Below, in pieces: positions 28,480-40,310 of a stretch of DNA of 64,000 bases (the first letter of the stretch is position 1; each line of letters opens with the position of its first letter). The position numbers and the translations under genes were made by a program. The notes under the pieces are model-generated. The model saw nothing but the letters and a program-made list of their open reading frames with translations, was not told the origin of the DNA and ran no database searches. Source of the stretch: Bartonella clarridgeiae ATCC 51734 (GTDB lineage: Bacteria; Pseudomonadota; Alphaproteobacteria; Rhizobiales; Rhizobiaceae). The stretch lies in NCBI RefSeq assembly GCF_000518185.1, contig NZ_JADC01000009.1:248001-312000 (forward strand), read 5' to 3'.

Positions 28480-29135
28480 TCTGAAAAATATTTCTTTAAA
28501 CTTTTTCTATAGCTACTTTTATTTTTACAATTATTAAGGCTTAATTGTATACTTATTTGCAAAACCTCAAGAATGTAAAACACTAAAGAGAGTAGAAAAT
28601 TTACAGATCCCTTTTTTTGCTTAGGGAGTAAAGTAATCAAGAGACACACGAAATTTTACCTTATTGGAAATTTCTATAATCCCTTTTTATATGCAATAAT
28701 ACCTAATATAAATATATATGTGTGAAATTTAGCCACTATCTTTTTAATGCATCTTATAAACGCTCTTTAAAAATTTCAGTAGTGTGAGAAATTTCAAGAG
28801 TATCAAAAGGTATTCTCTATCATGAACTTATATTATTTAACTTCTATATCTTTTTATTGAACTAATTTATCATTTATATTGAATAATAAAATAATCTTTT
28901 ATCTCTTTTAAAAAATAAATTCTATAAACAGAGCCGTCATTTATTTTTAATTCATTAATATCACGAAGATATTTAACGTCTATGATGTTAGCCTTAACTT
29001 AGGAGATAAAAAACACCTTACTATAATAGTAATTCTGAGTATTTTTAGTTACAATATAAAAGATGTGCTGGACAAGGTTGATGGCATTCTCCTTACAATC
29101 ATATAATTGTCTCGACAGATGATGATTTGAGAATT
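28480..29135. other. AT-rich spacer without a recognisable gene
   Basis: About 655 bases rich in A and T runs. A 68-codon frame on the minus strand (28443-28649) overlaps the terminator and resembles nothing known. It is downstream of both the small RNA candidate and aspC. Confidence 0.5.
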
Positions 29136-30884
<1,749 letters not shown>

Positions 30885-30907
30885 AAAAACTCGCCTATGA
30901 AGGCGAG
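30885..30907 (-). terminator. intrinsic terminator of cspA
   Basis: On the minus strand CTCGCC / GGCGAG with a six-base loop is followed by five Ts, 22 bases after the cspA stop. Confidence 0.9.
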
Positions 30908-30928
30908 AGTTTTATGGAATAGCAGGTT

Positions 30929-31138
30929 TTAAAGAGCAGAAAGATTTCCAGCAGCAAATTTTCCTGAACGGCGATCTTGAAGAACATCATAAGAGATTTT
31001 TTGCCCTTCATTAAGGTCATTTAAACCAGAGCGCTCAACAGCAGAAATATGTACAAACACATCTGCACTTCCATCATTAGGTTGAATGAAACCAAAACCT
31101 TTGGTTGTATTGAACCATTTAACTGTTCCTGTAGACAT
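30929..31138 (-). CDS. cspA: cold-shock protein (CspA family)
   Basis: A 69-residue single cold-shock domain. The RNA-binding motifs are intact: GTVKWFNTTKGFGFIQPND then DVFVHISAVERSGL. It binds single-stranded RNA and DNA and acts as an RNA chaperone. I start it at the ATG at 31138, which follows AAGGAG; the ATG at 31171 would add an unrelated 11-residue tail. A decayed paralogue lies at 18.9-19.1 kb. Confidence 0.96.
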   Translation of the reverse strand: MSTGTVKWFNTTKGFGFIQPNDGSADVFVHISAVERSGLNDLNEGQKISYDVLQDRRSGKFAAGNLSAL

Positions 31139-31397
31139 AGGAAACTCCTTAGTATATATAATATTACGCACTGAGATTTAGAATTCTCACTACAAGTTTA
31201 AATCGAGATTGGGCAGGATAAATTTCATCAGAAGTGCAATTGCACAGAAAAGAAAGATCGCGTAACCAAAAATACGATAGAAAGCACTATACAAGATTTT
31301 TCTATATAAAGCAAGTCCCATTCATCCCTTTTTTTACTCATCAAAGGTTGATAAAGAAAATGAAGGATGTCACACTTTGTAGTGCATAAAAAAAATT

Positions 31398-34300
31398 TTA
31401 AGTAAAATAGGTTTGCAAAGAGCATACTTCAAGACTCTTGGTTTTGAATGCTTCAATAGCTTGTGCTACGGATTCAGCTCCAGCTACTGTTGTATAATAA
31501 GGAACTTTTTGCATAAGTGCTGCGTGGCGCAATGATTTAGAATCTGAGATGGCACTAGCAGTATTAGTTGTATTGAAAATTAGTTGAACTTTTAGATTAC
31601 GAATAGCATCTTCAATATGAGGGTGACCCTCTAGAACTTTATTAATTTTTTCTGCTTTAATGCCGTTTTCAGCAAGAAATTTTTGTGTTCCATTTGTTGC
31701 TAAAACAGAGAAACCAAGCTCGATTAAGCATTTGACAGGTTTTAAGATACGTTCTTTATCTTCATCTCTAACAGAAACAAATAAGGTACCTTCTTTGGGA
31801 AGATCGACACCAGCTCCAAGTTGCGCTTTAGCAAAAGCAAGCGCAAAATCACGATCAAGTCCCATTACTTCACCAGTTGAACGCATTTCAGGACCAAGGA
31901 GTGTATCTACACCTGAAAAACGGGAGAAAGGAAAGACTGCTTCTTTAACAGCAATATGTTTTTGTCGCGTAGACAGTATTCCACCATAAGCTTTAAGTGC
32001 ACTGTGGAGGCTTTCTCCAATCATGATACGTGTGGCGATTTTAGCAATTGGTCGACCAATGGTTTTTGCAACAAATGGAACAGTACGCGAAGCACGAGGA
32101 TTAACTTCTAAGACGTAAATTGTTTCATTTTTGATAGCATATTGTACATTCATCAAGCCACAAACGTGCAGTGCTTTTGCTAAAGCTTTGGTTTGATTTT
32201 CTAATTCATTAACCAGTTTATATGAAAGTGTGCGGATTGGTAAAGAACAAGCTGAATCACCGGAATGGATACCTGCTTCTTCAATGTGTTCCATAATACC
32301 AACAACGAGTGTTTCTTCTCCATCGCACAAACAATCAACATCAATTTCTATAGCTTCTGTTAGATAGGTATCAAATAAAAGTGGATTTTTATAAAGCAAT
32401 GTATTGACTTGGTCTGTTTTTTTGTGAGGATAACAAGCTTTGATATCTTCTGGTACTAATTCAGGGACTATTTCGAATAAATAATTCTGCAAATCACGTT
32501 TGTCTCGAATAATTTGCATAGCACGTCCACCTAAAACATAAGAGGGACGTACAACCAGTGGGAAATCTAGCTCATGAGCTATGAGTTGTGCTTGTTCAAC
32601 TGAATAAGCAATACCATTTTTGGGTTGTGTTAAATTAAGTTTGAACAACAATTTTTGAAAACGATTTCTATCCTCTGCAAGATCAATAGCGTCAGGTGAG
32701 GTGCCTAAAATAGGAATGTTATTTTTTTCAAGTGTGCTTGCTAATTTCAAAGGTGTTTGTCCGCCAAATTGAACAATAACTCCGACTAATTCACCTTTTT
32801 CCTGCTCTGTTTTTAAAATTGCTAAAACGTCTTCATTTGTTAAAGGTTCAAAATAAAGACGATCAGAGGTATCATAGTCAGTTGAGACAGTTTCAGGATT
32901 GCAATTAATCATAATAGCCTCGAAGCCTGCATCACGCAAAGCAAAGGCTGCATGGCAACAACAATAGTCAAATTCAATGCCTTGACCAATTCGGTTTGGA
33001 CCACCACCTAAAATAGCAACTTTTTTGCGTTCAGAAATGTTTGCTTCTGAGCATTCCACACCTGCAAAAGGTCTTTCATATGTTGAGTACATATAAGCTG
33101 TAGGTGAAGAAAACTCAGCTGCACAGGTATCAATCCGTTTGAAAACATGTTTAATATTAAGTGATTGGCGTAAGGCAAAAATATCATCTGGTGTTTTTCC
33201 AGCTAGATTTGCTAAGCGCGCATCTGAAAAACCCATAGCTTTTAACATGCGTAAATTATCTGCATCATGCGGAAGTCCATGGGTACGGATACGCTGTTCT
33301 GTTTCGATGATGGATGCTATTTGTTCTAAAAACCATGGGTCAATTTTGCTTATTTGGTGAATTTCGCTCAAGGGTAAGCCTATACGCATTGCTTGCGCTA
33401 CATAACGTAAACGATCGGGACTTGGGATGGCAATAGCTGAACGGATAGAATTTTTTTCATCACCTTCAGCATGTTCGGGGAGTATGATTTCATCAAGACC
33501 CGTAAGACCTGTTTCGAGTCCACGGAGTGCTTTTTGTAGAGATTCTTGGAAAGTACGACCGATTGCCATAACTTCTCCCACAGATTTCATCGCAGTGGTT
33601 AAGACAGAAGATGAACCAGGAAATTTTTCAAAGGCAAAACGAGGGATCTTGGTGACAATATAGTCAATAGAAGGTTCAAATGATGCTGGTGTTGCACCGC
33701 CCGTAATGTCATTTTTTAATTCGTCAAGTGTATAACCAACTGCTAATTTAGCTGCTACCTTTGCAATGGGAAAACCGGTTGCTTTTGAAGCAAGCGCTGA
33801 AGAGCGAGAAACACGTGGATTCATTTCAATAACAATTAAGCGACCATTTTCAGGATTAACGGCAAACTGTACGTTAGATCCACCGGTTTCAACACCAATT
33901 TCACGAAGCACAGCAATTGAGGCATTACGCATAATTTGGTATTCTTTATCGGTTAAGGTAAGAGCAGGAGCAACAGTGATAGAATCACCGGTATGAACAC
34001 CCATAGGATCAATGTTTTCAATGGAACAGATAATGATACAGTTATCCTTTTGATCACGAACAACTTCCATTTCGTATTCTTTCCATCCCAAAATACTTTC
34101 TTCAATCAAAACTTCCGTTGTTGGTGAAGCTTCAAGTCCACGTTCGATAATTTCATAAAATTCAGAGCGGTTGTAAGCAATGCCACCACCTGTACCACCA
34201 AGTGTAAATGAGGGACGGATAATGGCTGGAAGTCCAATTATATCAAGAGCTTGAACCGCTTTTGCGGTGGCATGTGCTATATAATGCTGTTTGCGATTGG

Positions 34301-34880
34301 CTTCTGCATTACACCAATCCTGTTCAAGCTTTTCTAACGCTTGATCAAATGTATCACCAGAAAGTTCGTTTTTAAGTTTATTGTATGCTTTTTCATATAA
34401 TCGACGGTTTTCTTCTTTGAGCTCAGTTGCATTAGCTAACATGGAACGTGGTGTTTCTAAACCAATTTTTGCCATTGCTTTGCGAAATAGAGCACGATCT
34501 TCTGCCTTATCAATAGCATCAGCATTGGCGCCGATCATTTCAACATTATAGCGGTTTAAAATTCCCATTCGCTTTAAAGATAAAGCAGTATTAAGTGCTG
34601 TTTGTCCTCCCATGGTTGGCAAAAGCGCATCTGGGCGTTCATGAGCGATAATTTTGGCAACTATTTCTGGAGTAATAGGTTCAATGTAGGTTGCATCTGC
34701 CAAATCCGGATCGGTCATAATGGTGGCAGGATTAGAGTTCACAAGAATAATTCGGTAGCCTTCTTCTTTTAAAGCCTTACAGGCTTGTGTGCCTGAATAG
34801 TCAAATTCACATGCTTGACCAATAATAATAGGCCCTGCTCCAATGATAAGGATAGATTTTATATCTGTGCGTTTTGGCAT
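31398..34880 (-). CDS. carB: carbamoyl-phosphate synthase large subunit
   Basis: A 1160-residue enzyme with two homologous ATP-grasp halves. It combines ammonia from CarA with bicarbonate and two ATP to give carbamoyl phosphate for arginine and pyrimidines. The first half has [20 protein letters not shown] at its start, and [17 protein letters not shown] near residue 226. The second half begins with [20 protein letters not shown] near 621 and has [11 protein letters not shown]. The last 130 residues are the MGS-like allosteric domain. It is about 85 residues longer than E. coli CarB, owing mostly to an insert near residues 155-205, as in other alphaproteobacteria. It is transcribed in the same direction as carA, 631 bases downstream of it. 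Confidence 0.97.
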   Translation of the reverse strand: MPKRTDIKSILIIGAGPIIIGQACEFDYSGTQACKALKEEGYRIILVNSNPATIMTDPDLADATYIEPITPEIVAKIIAHERPDALLPTMGGQTALNTALSLKRMGILNRYNVEMIGANADAIDKAEDRALFRKAMAKIGLETPRSMLANATELKEENRRLYEKAYNKLKNELSGDTFDQALEKLEQDWCNAEANRKQHYIAHATAKAVQALDIIGLPAIIRPSFTLGGTGGGIAYNRSEFYEIIERGLEASPTTEVLIEESILGWKEYEMEVVRDQKDNCIIICSIENIDPMGVHTGDSITVAPALTLTDKEYQIMRNASIAVLREIGVETGGSNVQFAVNPENGRLIVIEMNPRVSRSSALASKATGFPIAKVAAKLAVGYTLDELKNDITGGATPASFEPSIDYIVTKIPRFAFEKFPGSSSVLTTAMKSVGEVMAIGRTFQESLQKALRGLETGLTGLDEIILPEHAEGDEKNSIRSAIAIPSPDRLRYVAQAMRIGLPLSEIHQISKIDPWFLEQIASIIETEQRIRTHGLPHDADNLRMLKAMGFSDARLANLAGKTPDDIFALRQSLNIKHVFKRIDTCAAEFSSPTAYMYSTYERPFAGVECSEANISERKKVAILGGGPNRIGQGIEFDYCCCHAAFALRDAGFEAIMINCNPETVSTDYDTSDRLYFEPLTNEDVLAILKTEQEKGELVGVIVQFGGQTPLKLASTLEKNNIPILGTSPDAIDLAEDRNRFQKLLFKLNLTQPKNGIAYSVEQAQLIAHELDFPLVVRPSYVLGGRAMQIIRDKRDLQNYLFEIVPELVPEDIKACYPHKKTDQVNTLLYKNPLLFDTYLTEAIEIDVDCLCDGEETLVVGIMEHIEEAGIHSGDSACSLPIRTLSYKLVNELENQTKALAKALHVCGLMNVQYAIKNETIYVLEVNPRASRTVPFVAKTIGRPIAKIATRIMIGESLHSALKAYGGILSTRQKHIAVKEAVFPFSRFSGVDTLLGPEMRSTGEVMGLDRDFALAFAKAQLGAGVDLPKEGTLFVSVRDEDKERILKPVKCLIELGFSVLATNGTQKFLAENGIKAEKINKVLEGHPHIEDAIRNLKVQLIFNTTNTASAISDSKSLRHAALMQKVPYYTTVAGAESVAQAIEAFKTKSLEVCSLQTYFT

Positions 34881-35511
34881 GGCTTTTTCCTATGATAAAC
34901 ACTCGTGCGCAGTCGCGGTAGGCAGAATATTAAATTTGGCTAAACTTGCTTTATAGGTTAATAGACAAAGAAAGTAATCCCTAAAATGCCTTTTTTATAC
35001 TTTTTCTTTGGGAATAGTGCTTTCAAATATAATGCTTTCGAAATCAAATGGTGAAAGTGGTTAGTTGATTGCAGCAATGTTATCTGAAATAGAAGATACT
35101 TAAAGCTTTATTCTTCTGCTAATATAACACAATTATAAAAATACATTTTAGAATATTTTTATTCAATATTACATTATTACATTGCATGTTAGTAAATATG
35201 TTTTTTGTTTATGGTTATGATGATAATCACCATTATATTTCAAATTTAATTTATGTCTTAATATGATCATGGAGTTAGTTTTGGCTATAATGCTGTTGAG
35301 TCAGGTTTTGCGTGAGACAGGTTTGAGAGTGACCATAGTAATATTTTTATGAGTTATGGGAGTGTATGGTAAATTTCTTTCTATTCCCATAATTCGAAAC
35401 ATCGTCACAAGGGTATCTTTGATAAATGATCAGGAATTACTTATACTAGTTTGCAGAAGATAAAGGTTTTATAAGAATTTTAAGGAGAGTCTAGAAACAA
35501 AAACTATGTGA
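34881..35511. other. carA-carB spacer with a possible coding remnant
   Basis: The first 300 bases are plain AT-rich sequence. From about 35226 to 35500 the plus strand gives broken coding-like stretches (YDHGVSFGYNAVESGFA, a stop, then SDHSNIFMSYGSV and KHRHKGIFDK) separated by stops. The pattern resembles repeats of surface or autotransporter passengers, but I could not assign a family. Confidence 0.35.
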
Positions 35512-36708
35512 TTAGGCTGTTTTTTTATAATCTACAATCAAATTGCGAAAACGTTGAAAGAGATAATGGCTGTCTTGAGGTCCAGGCGAAGCTTCTGGAT
35601 GATATTGAACAGAAAAAATCGGCTTTTCAAGAATTCGAATGCCGCAATTTGAACCATCAAAGAGAGAAATATGTGTCTCCTCAACATGTTGTGGGAGCGA
35701 TGTTTTATCTACAGTAAAACCATGATTCATTGATACAATTTCTACTTTGCCAGTAGTAAAGTCTTTAACAGGATGATTAGCACCATGATGCCCTTGATGC
35801 ATTTTTATAGTTTTTGCTCCTACAGCAAGAGAAAGAAGCTGGTGACCAAGGCAGATGCCAAAAATTGGTATGTTGCAATCAATGAATGTTTTGATAGTTG
35901 GAACAGCGTATTTAGCCGTAGCACTTGGATCTCCTGGGCCATTAGAAAGAAAAATACCGTCAGGATTCATAGATAGAATTTCATCTGCATTTGTAGATGC
36001 TGGCACAATAGTTACGCGTGCACCCAGAGCTGATATAAGACGAAGAATATTGCGTTTAATGCCATAGTCAATTGCGACAATGTGAAAATTACGTTTGCTA
36101 TTTACACTATAACCTTTATTCCATATCCATGGTTTTTCATTCCATTCTATCAATTTTTTTGATGTTACTTCTTTTGCGAGATCAAGATTAATAAGACCAG
36201 ACCATTTTTTTACACGCTTTTTTAAAGCATTGACATCAAAATTTCCATTTGGGTCATGAGCAATGATTGCATTTGGTACACCTTTTTCACGGATAAGAGC
36301 AGTTAGTGCTCGTGTATCAATATCGTAAAGTGCAATAATTTTGCGTTCTTTAAGCCATTGATTTAGATTCTCATGTGCGCGGTAGTTAGAAGGACCAGTA
36401 ATATCTGCTTTGAAAATAGCACCAACTGCACCGTGGTAATTGGGGGATGTAAGGTCTTCAATGTCTTCTCGATTAGCTCCTACATTACCGATGTGAGGAA
36501 AAGTAAAATTAACAATTTGCCCTGTATATGATGGATCTGTGAGGATTTCTTCATAGCCTGTTATAGCGGTATTAAAACATACTTCAGCTTCAACAATACC
36601 TGTAGCACCTGCACCTTTACCTTCAATTACTGTTCCATTGGCTAAAATCAAAAGAGCTGTAGGTTTATTTGTGTTCCAAGGACTGGGAAACGAGGTGGCT
36701 TGTATCAT
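35512..36708 (-). CDS. carA: carbamoyl-phosphate synthase small subunit
   Basis: The glutaminase subunit that feeds ammonia to CarB. The 398 residues comprise the CPSase small-chain N-domain (TGYEEILTDPSYTGQIV near residue 50) and a class I amidotransferase domain. The nucleophile cysteine is in PIFGICLGHQLLSLAVG (about residue 281) and the catalytic His-Glu in FSVQYHPEASPGP (about 366). No strong ribosome binding site precedes the ATG. A long spacer of 631 bases separates it from carB. Confidence 0.97.
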   Translation of the reverse strand: MIQATSFPSPWNTNKPTALLILANGTVIEGKGAGATGIVEAEVCFNTAITGYEEILTDPSYTGQIVNFTFPHIGNVGANREDIEDLTSPNYHGAVGAIFKADITGPSNYRAHENLNQWLKERKIIALYDIDTRALTALIREKGVPNAIIAHDPNGNFDVNALKKRVKKWSGLINLDLAKEVTSKKLIEWNEKPWIWNKGYSVNSKRNFHIVAIDYGIKRNILRLISALGARVTIVPASTNADEILSMNPDGIFLSNGPGDPSATAKYAVPTIKTFIDCNIPIFGICLGHQLLSLAVGAKTIKMHQGHHGANHPVKDFTTGKVEIVSMNHGFTVDKTSLPQHVEETHISLFDGSNCGIRILEKPIFSVQYHPEASPGPQDSHYLFQRFRNLIVDYKKTA

Positions 36709-37576
36709 CGTTTGTGCTCACAATTTACTATCTGAAGACATAATAATCAAAGTCGAGAAAAAACCGCACAACTATAATAAATGCTGTATATTGTTGTTGT
36801 AATTTTCTGCTTAGGATTAAAGTATAGGTACATTCTACGAGGAGGTAAAGATCAATTTTTGAGTTTTCTAAAACTGTATTATGAATTATTTTTTATTCTG
36901 CATTACAGCGTATTTAAAAATTGATGAGGGTTTATGCTTTCACTTAAATAAATTTATGTATTATAACTAGAGTTAATATGGCACGCAAAAATTCTTTGAA
37001 AAAATAGAATGAAAGATGTTTCGTATCATGCTACAACTAAGGATTATAATATTTTTCTCATAATGAGGAAAGTTGAAAATAAATGATAGTTGGATGCAAT
37101 TTATTTTAGTTAAAATAATTCGACAACGTAAGAAAGCAGTATTTATCGAAAAATCAGCTACTTAGAATGAATCAAAAGAACCAATAAAGGAGTTATTAGT
37201 TGTGAACTTTGTCTCATCAGCATGATGGGAAAGAAGTTGCATGGGATTTTGTTAAGCTTTAAAGAAAACGAAATACAAAATATGGGAAAATCGCGATATG
37301 GTAAAGAAACACTATGTAAGGTATCATTTTTTCTAAAGTGAATAGTAACCTTTGTGAAATACTAAAAGCAAAATACATACTAGGATGTTTTAAAATTGTT
37401 AGATTTTCTGAGACAGGTAATATCTCTGTAATATTGATAAAACAATATCAACTCGGCACAAGTTATGTTGTGGAAAGATTTTTAAATAGAAAAACTATGA
37501 TTGTTTGCTGATATACAAACAAAACATTCCTGTTTTATTTATGGAAAGTCTATGACTTATATAACGGTGAATCTTT
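36709..37576. other. 868-bp spacer with no recognisable gene
   Basis: AT-rich, with scattered short frames broken by stops. A stretch near 37190-37330 has slightly coding-like composition but matched no family I know. It probably represents a fully eroded gene. Confidence 0.45.
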
Positions 37577-38053
37577 TTAAAAAATTTCAGTTATAAGCAA
37601 CGGTTTACCTTCTAGGTGCAGACGAGAACGGCGTGCCCACAATCTACCTTGTTGGCCAATGTGAATATAATCGCGAGTTAATTCATTACTGCTGAACAAA
37701 TAACGTCCTAACAGTACGTTTCCTAAATGCATTAGAGTTTGATTATGATCAAGGGTTTCTTGTGGAATAACTGTACGTCCCAGTAACCAAGGCTTGTTAT
37801 CTCCTATAAGCACAATTTCGCGTAGCCAGTAACGTGAACTATTTGAGAGGTGATCAGCTTCCTCTTCTAATTCATTACGCGTTATAAAGCACTCACGTTG
37901 CGGTTCAGCATGTACTGAAGAACAATAACGTTCAAAACGACGAGTCATAGAGCCTGATTCTATCAGCCAATCGCTGACAGCAGTAGGTATTGAATGGTCT
38001 TGATCAGGTAGCCACTTTAATTTTGGAAAAGCAAAAGTTCTTATATCTGTCAC
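37577..38053 (-). CDS. ubiC: chorismate lyase
   Basis: Splits chorismate to 4-hydroxybenzoate and pyruvate, the first committed step of ubiquinone synthesis. The 158-residue protein shows the family's landmarks: SGSMTRRFE (about residues 33-41), the [20 protein letters not shown] strand pair (about 78-97), [13 protein letters not shown] (about 109-121) and the C-terminal [18 protein letters not shown] with the active-site glutamate. It reads from GTG at 38053. With ubiK elsewhere in the window, it indicates that the quinone pathway is kept although the bc1 complex here is lost. Confidence 0.85.
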   Translation of the reverse strand: MTDIRTFAFPKLKWLPDQDHSIPTAVSDWLIESGSMTRRFERYCSSVHAEPQRECFITRNELEEEADHLSNSSRYWLREIVLIGDNKPWLLGRTVIPQETLDHNQTLMHLGNVLLGRYLFSSNELTRDYIHIGQQGRLWARRSRLHLEGKPLLITEIF

Positions 38054-38345
38054 TGCTTATTACACATCTCAAACTGATGTTAGAGAATACACAATGTTAA
38101 TATATAATTATAACACGGAGATACACAAAAAAATTTAAACAGAAGATTTTAAAAATGGCAAGTTCTTCGTTTTTTATATTTTTATTTTTTAGCTCATGTT
38201 TTTGTACTGGGTAGTGTTGTAGAAAAGTTGTAAACAAGATGATTATGCACTCGGTTTGTGATATCTACAGTTCCACAATAAAAATAGCGTTTTGTTTTCT
38301 TTAAAAGGTGATAAAGAACACCGTTTAAAAAAATAAGTAAGTATT

Positions 38346-38597
38346 TTATGATCGAATTTTTCGGCCAATCCATATAAGGATGCAGGCTCCAATAAAACCT
38401 GAAATCAGATAACCAAGCCAACCAGCAAGATTGATTTCTAAAAAACTTAGAAGGAAACTGGCTAATGCAGAACCAACAATACCCAAGATAATATTTAAAA
38501 ATATTCCTGTTCGACTATTCATAAAATATTGTGCAATCCAACCTGAGAGTCCACCAATAATAATAGCTAAAATCCAGCCAATATATGTATTTTCCAT
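38346..38597 (-). CDS. GlsB/YeaQ/YmgE-family small membrane protein
   Basis: An 83-residue protein made of three hydrophobic helices with the family pattern GGLSGWIAQYFMNSRTG (residues 16-32) and NIILGIVGSALASFLLSFL (35-53). It is often called transglycosylase-associated protein; the family is stress-induced and its function is unknown. ATAGGAGAG precedes the ATG. Confidence 0.9.
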   Translation of the reverse strand: MENTYIGWILAIIIGGLSGWIAQYFMNSRTGIFLNIILGIVGSALASFLLSFLEINLAGWLGYLISGFIGACILIWIGRKIRS

Positions 38598-38927
38598 TCT
38601 ACTCTCCTATGTTTAAACTTAAACTATTATCTTTAAATTAAAGTAAAAACTAGAGTAAGTCGTTTCAAGGTCAAGACTTATCTGTTGAGTTTTTAAAGAA
38701 AGCTTGTTGTTTAAAAATTTATTATAGTTTTGTTTAGATTTTTTTTTAAGTAATGACTAAATCCAATCCATACAGTAAAGATAATAGTTGTTTCAAAGAG
38801 GTAAGGATTGGCTGTTTGTTTATGCGAAAGGATCTCTTAAGTAAGAATTTCAGAGTATTCTTTGTTTTTCTAAAATGGAATAGATTATTATTTTATGACT
38901 AAGGGTTTCTTCAAAGAATCAAAGTGA
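38598..38927. other. AT-rich spacer, no feature seen
   Basis: About 330 bases between the YeaQ-type gene and the channel gene. I saw no frame, tRNA or terminator in it. Confidence 0.5.
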
Positions 38928-40190
38928 TTAAAGTTTATTATTTTGTTTTGTTTCCAATGTATGTTTTAGATTATAACCTGCACGTGTTAAGTCATAACCG
39001 CATGGATTTTGAAAAAGTTTGAGACCAAAATCAGGGAGAATAGAATAAAGATGATCAAAAATATCAGCTTGAATTTGTTCATATTCTTCCCAAATGGTAG
39101 TATTCGTAAAGCAATAAATCTCTAAGGGTAAACCATTCGGGGTAGGAGGTAATTGCCGTGTTATTAAAGTCGCATTTTTTTTGATATTTAGATGCTCTTT
39201 TAAATAAGATAAAACATAAGCACGGAAGGTACCGATATTAGTTAAACGGCGAGTATTAGCCATTACATCATGATTTTTTTCTAAGCGAGCATTCCATTCA
39301 TTAATTTCGGGTATTTTTTGTGCAAAATAGTTTTCTAGTAGATTAAATCTTGCCAAATATTCTTCTTCTTCTTTCGTGTGAAAGCGGATACTTGCTTGAT
39401 CAATAAGTAAGGATCGTTTGATACGTCTTCCACCTGATTCTTCCATACCGCGCCAATTTTTGAAAGGATCGGTTACAAGTTTACGGATAGGAACTGTGGT
39501 AATTGTTTTATCAAAATTTTGAACTTTTACAGTATGAAGCGCAATTTCAATGACATCACCATCTGCACCGAGATTAGGAATTTCAATCCAATCTCCGACG
39601 CGTACCATATCAGTAGATGAAATTTGAATTCCTGCAACAAGAGAAAGCAACGTATCTTGAAAGATCAAAATCAAAACAGCTGCCATTGCACCAAGACCAG
39701 AGAAAAGGATCAGCGGTGAGCGGTCTATTAATGTGGCCAATATAAAAATAGCAGTAAGAGTAAAAAGTGCAATTTTAGTTATTTGAATGTACCCTTTTAT
39801 TGGCTTTAACCTTGCTGCAGGCCTTTGTTCGTAAAAGGTATTAATGATATTAAAAAGAGTAGAAATTGTTAAAGCAACGATAAAAATGATAAAGGCATTA
39901 GAAACATTCCGGATAATCGTACTGAATATATTGGGCAATGTCGGTATAAAATTGATACCGGTTGAAAGAATAAAAGCCGACGCAATATAAGCTATGTACT
40001 TAGTGATATGTTCAATGTCTGTCGTTGTATTTTTGTGCAGAAAAGCAGAAAGTTGTTTTTTTCCGTGAATAAGTAAAATGCGTGCTAAAAAATTAGTTAA
40101 AAGCGCAATAAGAATGAGAACAACCAACCAAGAGATCATTTCTAGCGATGGATATTGAACAAAAAATTTGGGCACTTTTTCTGTCTCCAT
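38928..40190 (-). CDS. MscS-family mechanosensitive channel, YbdG-like
   Basis: A 420-residue protein. It has about five membrane segments in residues 15-185, then the MscS pore helix and beta domain (FSGLGAMAAVLILIFQDTLL, then VGDWIEIPNLGADGDVIEIA). This is followed by a YbdG-specific segment FKNWRGMEESGGRRIKRSLL near residue 240 and a long C-terminal cytosolic domain. YbdG of E. coli has about 415 residues and a low-level mechanosensitive activity (MscM) in osmotic downshock. No strong ribosome binding site precedes the ATG. It is divergent from dnaG. Confidence 0.9.
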   Translation of the reverse strand: METEKVPKFFVQYPSLEMISWLVVLILIALLTNFLARILLIHGKKQLSAFLHKNTTTDIEHITKYIAYIASAFILSTGINFIPTLPNIFSTIIRNVSNAFIIFIVALTISTLFNIINTFYEQRPAARLKPIKGYIQITKIALFTLTAIFILATLIDRSPLILFSGLGAMAAVLILIFQDTLLSLVAGIQISSTDMVRVGDWIEIPNLGADGDVIEIALHTVKVQNFDKTITTVPIRKLVTDPFKNWRGMEESGGRRIKRSLLIDQASIRFHTKEEEEYLARFNLLENYFAQKIPEINEWNARLEKNHDVMANTRRLTNIGTFRAYVLSYLKEHLNIKKNATLITRQLPPTPNGLPLEIYCFTNTTIWEEYEQIQADIFDHLYSILPDFGLKLFQNPCGYDLTRAGYNLKHTLETKQNNKL

Positions 40191-40310
40191 TTCTGAGCCA
40201 TATGCGATTATTCATTTAGAAATTCGTTTATTACTTAAGATGAAGTGTTGGAATTATGCTTTAAAGTAATTAAAATACAAATAAAGAATTTTCAAACTCT
40301 GTGAGAGATA

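Noticed and set aside
28443..28649. 68-codon minus-strand gene
   Set aside because: It spans the strong terminator and AT-rich spacer, with no ribosome binding site or family match.
38194..38421. 75-codon minus-strand gene
   Set aside because: It overlaps the well-supported YeaQ-type gene in another frame on the same strand and resembles no family.
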